DNA from: Callaeas wilsoni
Lineage: Eukaryota; Chordata; Aves; Passeriformes; Callaeidae
Direction of reading: 5' to 3'
Assembly: GCA_013398955.1 (NCBI GenBank)
Contig: VWPU01008375.1
Coordinates: forward strand, 1 to 64,000
DNA length: 64,000 nt
A program made the translations under genes and the position numbers. The notes under the pieces were generated by a model. The model did not search any database and was not told the origin of the DNA. It saw nothing but the letters and a program-made list of their open reading frames with translations. This document shows, piece after piece, positions 1 through 64,000 of this stretch (positions are counted from its first letter, which is position 1; the number at the start of each line of letters is the position of its first letter).

Positions 1-65
1 ACCTCCTCACTCACACCCTCACACTGCTGTCATGTCTGCAGGAGCTCTGTCCACATCCCAGTTAC

Positions 66-234
66 CCGATGCAGAAGAAAAAGGCGAATATAGGAGCAGA
101 TCCTGCGATTTCCAGCAGCCTCCAGTTGCGAATCCCGTAACTCAAACCAGCCAAAATCATCTGCCCGATGGCGAAACAGCAGTGAGAAGTGAGCACTGCC
201 TTTGGCCGGGAGGAGACACCGATCCATTCTGTAG
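66..234 (-). CDS. SLC22A13: SLC22A13 coding exon 4
   Basis: 169 nt, residues 211-267. It starts (A)[14 protein letters not shown] and continues through [20 protein letters not shown], the TM5-TM6 region typical of organic anion transporters. Acceptor TTTCAG|CTACAG, donor CGG|GTAACT. It ends in phase 2; exon 5 lies outside the window. Confidence 0.9.
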
Positions 235-2506
235 CTGAAAGGAAGAAGGAAGGCTCAGAGTCATGCAAATGATTTCCCTTGAGGCCAGCAGGGTGTTTCC
301 CTGGACAAGAATTATTCTGGAGGTGAGGATTACACTGACCTCCTGTGCTGGGACACTGTCCCCTTGCCCTCCTCTGAGCACTGGCTGGGGAGAGATGCTC
401 CCCAAAGCTCTGACTGAGGGCTGAGAAGATGCCAAAGTACCAAAGGACAGTGAAGAGCAAGACCTGTCCTCACCACGGCGTTTTTCTAGTCAAACATGAA
501 TATTTTTATTTCTTTGCAGACTTTTCTATTGCATCTTGAGATGCCCCAGGGCAAGGGCATCCTACTCACCTAAGGCCAGTATTGTCATGGTGATCCCTGA
601 CACGGTGGCCCCCACGACACACCTGAAGGCCATGTACACATAGAAATGGGGCACAAAGGCAATTCCCAGGCCAAACAAGCCCTGCAGGAAGACGGAGATC
701 AGAATGACCGGGCGGCGGCCGATCCTGGGGAGAGACAGGGAACGCACAATTCAGTCTGGAGAGACCCCATGGAGATGGCAAGGAGCCCAGCAGGTTATAC
801 AGTGATTTTTATCACCTTGATAAGGCTCAGACTAGACTGTGGGGTGACAGTGAAGCACTGCACACACATGCTCTATCTCTCTCCCTTCCCCTCCCTGTTT
901 GTCCATGGCCTCATGGGACCCAAGGACTTTGGTCAGGGTCCCTGCTAGTGAGAAGTGGGGACAAAATGCACAGGTGCACGGACCAGACAGGCTCGCATCT
1001 GCTGTGATGGCTTTGCACAGACCCTGGCCAGGGGGTTGTGGTTCCTCACCTGTCACTCAGAGGCCCAAAGATCACGGATCCCAGGAGCAGCCCTGCCATG
1101 TAGATGGCCTGGGCAATGTCATTCAGGTCCTTCCTGTCACACACCAGGTCAAACTGGAGAAAGGAGAAACAGATGCTTTGGTATTCCCTCTTCCAAGGAT
1201 GTGAATCCTCCCAGTATGCACAAGGCACACAAGTCAGAGGTGGGACAAGCCCTTGGGGGACTCAGTGGGGTCCCTCTCCCATGCACTGGGACCTGCAGGA
1301 GTCCCCCTCATCCAGCCCAGCCAATGCAGAGGAGCCTCCTGGTCAGCAAATTTTGGTTTAGGTGGGCCTGGGGACAGAAGCAGCAGCTTGCTTCCTCCCA
1401 GACCACCTGATCTCACACAGGAGAAAGGATGCAATGCTGATTCCTGGGACAAACAGTTTCTGTTAAAGAGATGTTCTGCAATTGCCAGCATCCAGAGGGC
1501 ATCAACGGAAAGAGTGACATAGGGAGCATCACAGAACCATAGAATGGTTTGGGTTGGAAGGAACATTAAGGATCATCTAATTCAAACCCTCCTGCCATGG
1601 ACAGGGACACCCTCCACTAGACCAGGTAGATCAGAGTCTCGTCCAACCTGGCCTTGGACACTTCCAAGGACGGGGCAGCCACAGCTTCTCAGGGCACTCT
1701 GTGCCAGGGCCTCAACACCCTCACAGGGAAGAATTTCTTCCTAATATTTAATCTAAATCTACTCTCCTTTATCTTAATTTACCTTCTTTCTCAGCTAACA
1801 GTTGTGATGTTGGGGGATGGACTAGATGACTTGTAAAGGGCTCTTCCGGGCCAAACCATTCCATGACTTTAAGTTGGAAGGTTACCTCCCGTATGCAGAG
1901 GAATGGGGAAACCCAGGGGCAGGAGGTCTCTCCAGGAGCGATTCATCTCCCCACTGGCTCTGCATGTGGCCCCACTGACACCTCTATCACAGCCAGCACC
2001 CTCTCCAGGACCACACCTGTAAATCCCAGCCCACCCCAGCTGCACCGTGGTCAGGCACCAGCTCCGGGGGAACTGCGGCCGTTTGGGTGTCCCATCCCTT
2101 CCACATCCCAGCACATCGAACGGCGATTACAGACCTCGGTCAGCAGGGACGGTGGCTGTGCTGAGGGATACACCCAGCCACTGCTGCACTTCTCCGTGTC
2201 ATTCAGGCCGTAGGCCACGATGGAATCGAGGTCCCAGTCCACTGGGGAGTACATGGAGCACTGCTCGAACTCCCCATCTGCACCCCGGGGCAGGGTGAGG
2301 TTCAGCTGCTCTTCCTCCGTCAGGTTGGGGCCGATGGCGCGGATCCAGCTGGTGTCACAGTGGTGAGGCACATATGGGACCATGAAAAGCTGGCAAAACT
2401 GGTGGAAAGCCACGCTGAGGCAGGGGATCACAGAGAGCAGCACCAAGCATTTCTGAAATCGCCCAAAATCACCAACTGCTTTCAAAATTTCCCCAACACC
2501 TGACAT
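66..2506 (-). CDS. SLC22A13: SLC22A13-like organic anion transporter, 5' part (exons 1-4, partial gene)
   Basis: Plasma-membrane transporter of the SLC22 branch of the major facilitator superfamily. Mammalian SLC22A13 (OAT10) exchanges urate, nicotinate and other organic anions, notably in kidney. Joined exons are 2135-2506, 1050-1153, 570-724 and 66-234: 800 nt, about 266 residues, roughly half of a family protein of about 550. Visible: cytosolic N-terminus with GDFGRFQ, TM1 at about residues 19-45, and a large extracellular loop with conserved cysteines (C50, C83, C107, C128) and NLT/NLT/NDT glycosylation sequons at 61, 69 and 102. The MFS signature FGPLSDRIGRRP spans the exon 2/3 junction, and TEWIG opens exon 4. 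Internal exon lengths of 104, 155 and 169 nt fit my recollection of SLC22 gene structure. Position directly downstream of OXSR1 on the same strand matches human SLC22A13. A different SLC22 paralogue is possible but less likely. The rest of the gene is beyond position 1. Confidence 0.85.
235..569. other. SLC22A13: SLC22A13 intron 3
   Basis: 335 bp with clean GT-AG ends when read on the minus strand. No repeat or RNA gene recognised. Confidence 0.85.
570..724 (-). CDS. SLC22A13: SLC22A13 coding exon 3
   Basis: 155 nt, residues 159-211. It starts [14 protein letters not shown], completing the DRxGRR loop between TM2 and TM3, and covers TM3-TM4 ([17 protein letters not shown]). Acceptor CCCCAG|GATC, donor TTAG|GTGAGT. 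Confidence 0.9.
725..1049. other. SLC22A13: SLC22A13 intron 2
   Basis: 325 bp between exons 2 and 3. Nothing recognised inside. Confidence 0.85.
1050..1153 (-). CDS. SLC22A13: SLC22A13 coding exon 2
   Basis: 104 nt, residues 125-159. It begins [10 protein letters not shown] after acceptor CTCCAG|TTT and ends in the MFS motif FGPLSDR at donor CAG|GTGAGG. It contains TM2 ([13 protein letters not shown]). Confidence 0.9.
1535..1780 (-). mobile_element. CR1 LINE 3' fragment
   Basis: On the plus strand it begins AGAATGGTTTGGGTTGGAAGG, the complement of the CR1 3' end, followed by recognisable CR1 blocks (CCTGCCATGGACAGGGACA, CCAACCTGGCCTTGGACACT, GGAAGAATTTCTTCCTAATAT). The element is therefore sense on the minus strand and 5'-truncated, as is usual for CR1. 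Confidence 0.88.
1805..1868 (+). mobile_element. CR1 LINE 3' tip, opposite orientation
   Basis: Reads GGGGGATGGACTAGATGACTT then GGGCTCTTCCGGGCCAAACC and CATTCCATGACTT. This is the sense 3' tip of CR1 on the plus strand, directly behind the minus-strand copy. Short and diverged. Confidence 0.65.
2135..2506 (-). CDS. SLC22A13: SLC22A13 coding exon 1
   Basis: Encodes residues 1-124 from [17 protein letters not shown] to PSLLTE, with TM1 and most of extracellular loop 1. The ATG at 2506 is chosen because the following residues align at the N-terminus with human SLC22A13 (both have a short lead, then GDFGRFQ). The base at -3 is C, so the Kozak context is only moderate. The donor GAG|GTCTGT is at 2134. 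Confidence 0.88.
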
Positions 2507-3837
2507 TTGGCGGCTGCGTCTGGGACAGGACAGTGCTGGGACAGACTTCCCAGAGGGCTGGAATTAATGTTTAAACCTCAGATAAGCTCTGCAGGCATAG
2601 GCAGCCACCACAAGTACACTGCGTAACATATTAATCATCCCTGTGCCACCCATGAACATCCAGGGCTGGCTGGAGCAGGACCCCTGTTTCAGGGAACCTG
2701 GGCCACCTCCTCTGCCAGGGCCAGGTGGCATTGACAGGGAACAGTGGCTACAATGGCTGCACTTGCTGAACCACTCAGGAAAGCAAGGTTCAGAGGGGCC
2801 AAAACGAGCCCAGTGTGATGCAGAGTTGGGAACAGCCCAGAGGAATAAAGGGAATTATGTTAATGGATGGGCAGAACCAGAGATGAGGAAGGGCAGCCAG
2901 TTCATTGTGATTCCAGGTGATGGGAGCTGTCATTTCCTTCGTATTTTGCAGCTTCCCTGTGCAACACAAGCAAGCCAGGGATGTCCCCCCTTCCCACCAG
3001 TTCTGGGCCATCCTGCAGGCTGCTGGAGGCTAAGTGCGGGGAAGACTTGGGGAAGGGGTAAAGGGGTGGGAGAAATTTGACACAGGGCAATGGTGCTTGA
3101 GGCCCAAATGCCTAAAATGATCATCGAGAACACGAGTCCAGCACTGCTCAGCCCACCCCTGATGTAGGAAAAGCATTTGCTGGGACCCCTTTGAGATGTC
3201 CATGAAGTGCTCCAAAGCCACTTGGATACTCCTGCTGCCCACAGATCCATGAGAAGGGAAACAGATCAGGGATGCCCCACTGGGGCTGACCAGGGCACCC
3301 CCAAAGAATAACTCTTGTGGAGGTAGAGAGGAGGGAGTGCAGTTCGTGCTCTCGACACTTGTCCGGGGTATAAACCCTCCCACTTGCACACCAGCCTGTG
3401 TCATCCCGAGGTGTTTCTGGACAGGGGAAGCTCATTCCCAGCTGCATGGGGCATGCAGAGCTTGGAGCAAAGCCCTCAGCTGGAGACAAGCTCTCAGACC
3501 ATCCTGAACACCCTCCTGGCTCCATTTCCGCACATAACCCCTGCAGAACTGGACTCATGGAATGGGTTGGGTTGGAAGGTACCTTAAAGCTCACCCAGTT
3601 CCAAGCCCCTGCCAGGGCAGGGACACCTCCCACCAGACCACATTACTCAGAGCCCCATCCAGCCTTGATGCTGGACTCGATCTCCCTTCGCCCGCCAGGT
3701 CTTCCTGGGGGCTGTCAAACCTTCCACCACCCGAAACAGAAATGCCCCAGGGGTTGCAGACACCACTCGGACAAACCCCCTTCCCCAAGACACACCATCC
3801 AACCCAATGACAAGCAAACCACACATCAAACACCTGG
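2507..3837. other. Intergenic region between OXSR1 3' end and SLC22A13 start
   Basis: About 1.33 kb. It should contain the SLC22A13 5'UTR and promoter; no convincing TATA box or CpG island was seen and the start site cannot be placed. One CR1 fragment lies at 3548-3690. A possible HNF1-like AT-rich site is at 2623-2636. Confidence 0.6.
3548..3690 (-). mobile_element. CR1 LINE 3' fragment
   Basis: Plus strand reads GGAATGGGTTGGGTTGGAAGG, then GCCAGGGCAGGGACACCTCC and AGAGCCCCATCCAGCCTTGA, so the CR1 is sense on the minus strand. It lies just beyond the OXSR1 poly(A) site. Confidence 0.88.

Positions 3838-64000
<60,163 letters not shown>

Larger units (their letters stand above)
1154..2134. 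other. SLC22A13: SLC22A13 intron 1 (contains CR1 fragments)
   Basis: 981 bp. The middle (about 1535-1868) is CR1-derived, listed separately; the flanks appear single-copy. Confidence 0.85.

Noticed and set aside
1..65. Start of SLC22A13 exon 5 at the left edge
   Set aside because: No acceptor/coding match could be read in this stretch, and it directly follows the exon 4 donor; treated as intron 4.

Overview
This is a 64 kb piece of a vertebrate genome, almost certainly a bird. Nine fragments of the avian/reptilian CR1 LINE are recognisable by their 3'-end sequence (TTTGGGTTGGAAGG and its complement). All coding sequence is split into short exons with GT-AG introns. No prokaryotic, viral or organellar gene was seen.

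Layout: two genes, both on the minus strand. (1) 66-2506 holds the first four coding exons of an SLC22-family transporter, best read as SLC22A13 (OAT10/ORCTL3). It starts at the ATG at 2506 and runs off the left edge. (2) About 3838 to beyond 64000 is OXSR1 (OSR1 kinase). Sixteen coding exons, equivalent to human exons 3-18, lie between 63495 and the stop at 6436. A 3'UTR of about 2.6 kb follows, ending near an AATAAA at 3855-3860. Exons 1-2, with the promoter, the glycine-rich loop and the ATP-binding lysine, lie to the right of the window. Every exon was joined by reading frame: the pieces sum to 1449 nt (482 codons plus stop) with no frameshift or premature stop.

The order OXSR1 then SLC22A13 on one strand, with about 1.3 kb between them, matches the human 3p22 arrangement and supports both calls. 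OXSR1 relays WNK signals to cation-chloride cotransporters. SLC22A13 is an organic anion/urate/nicotinate transporter. They are neighbours, not a known functional unit.

More than 90% of the window is intron. It holds CR1 fragments, some probable ancient MIR SINE relics, short tandem repeats (a 57-bp minisatellite at 56999-57162 is the clearest), simple repeats, and several single-copy AT-rich stretches that look like conserved noncoding elements. The most interesting coding observation is a Pro/Ala/Gln-rich expansion in the OXSR1 linker (exons 13-14). I found no evidence of a new gene system; the remaining oddities are listed as findings.
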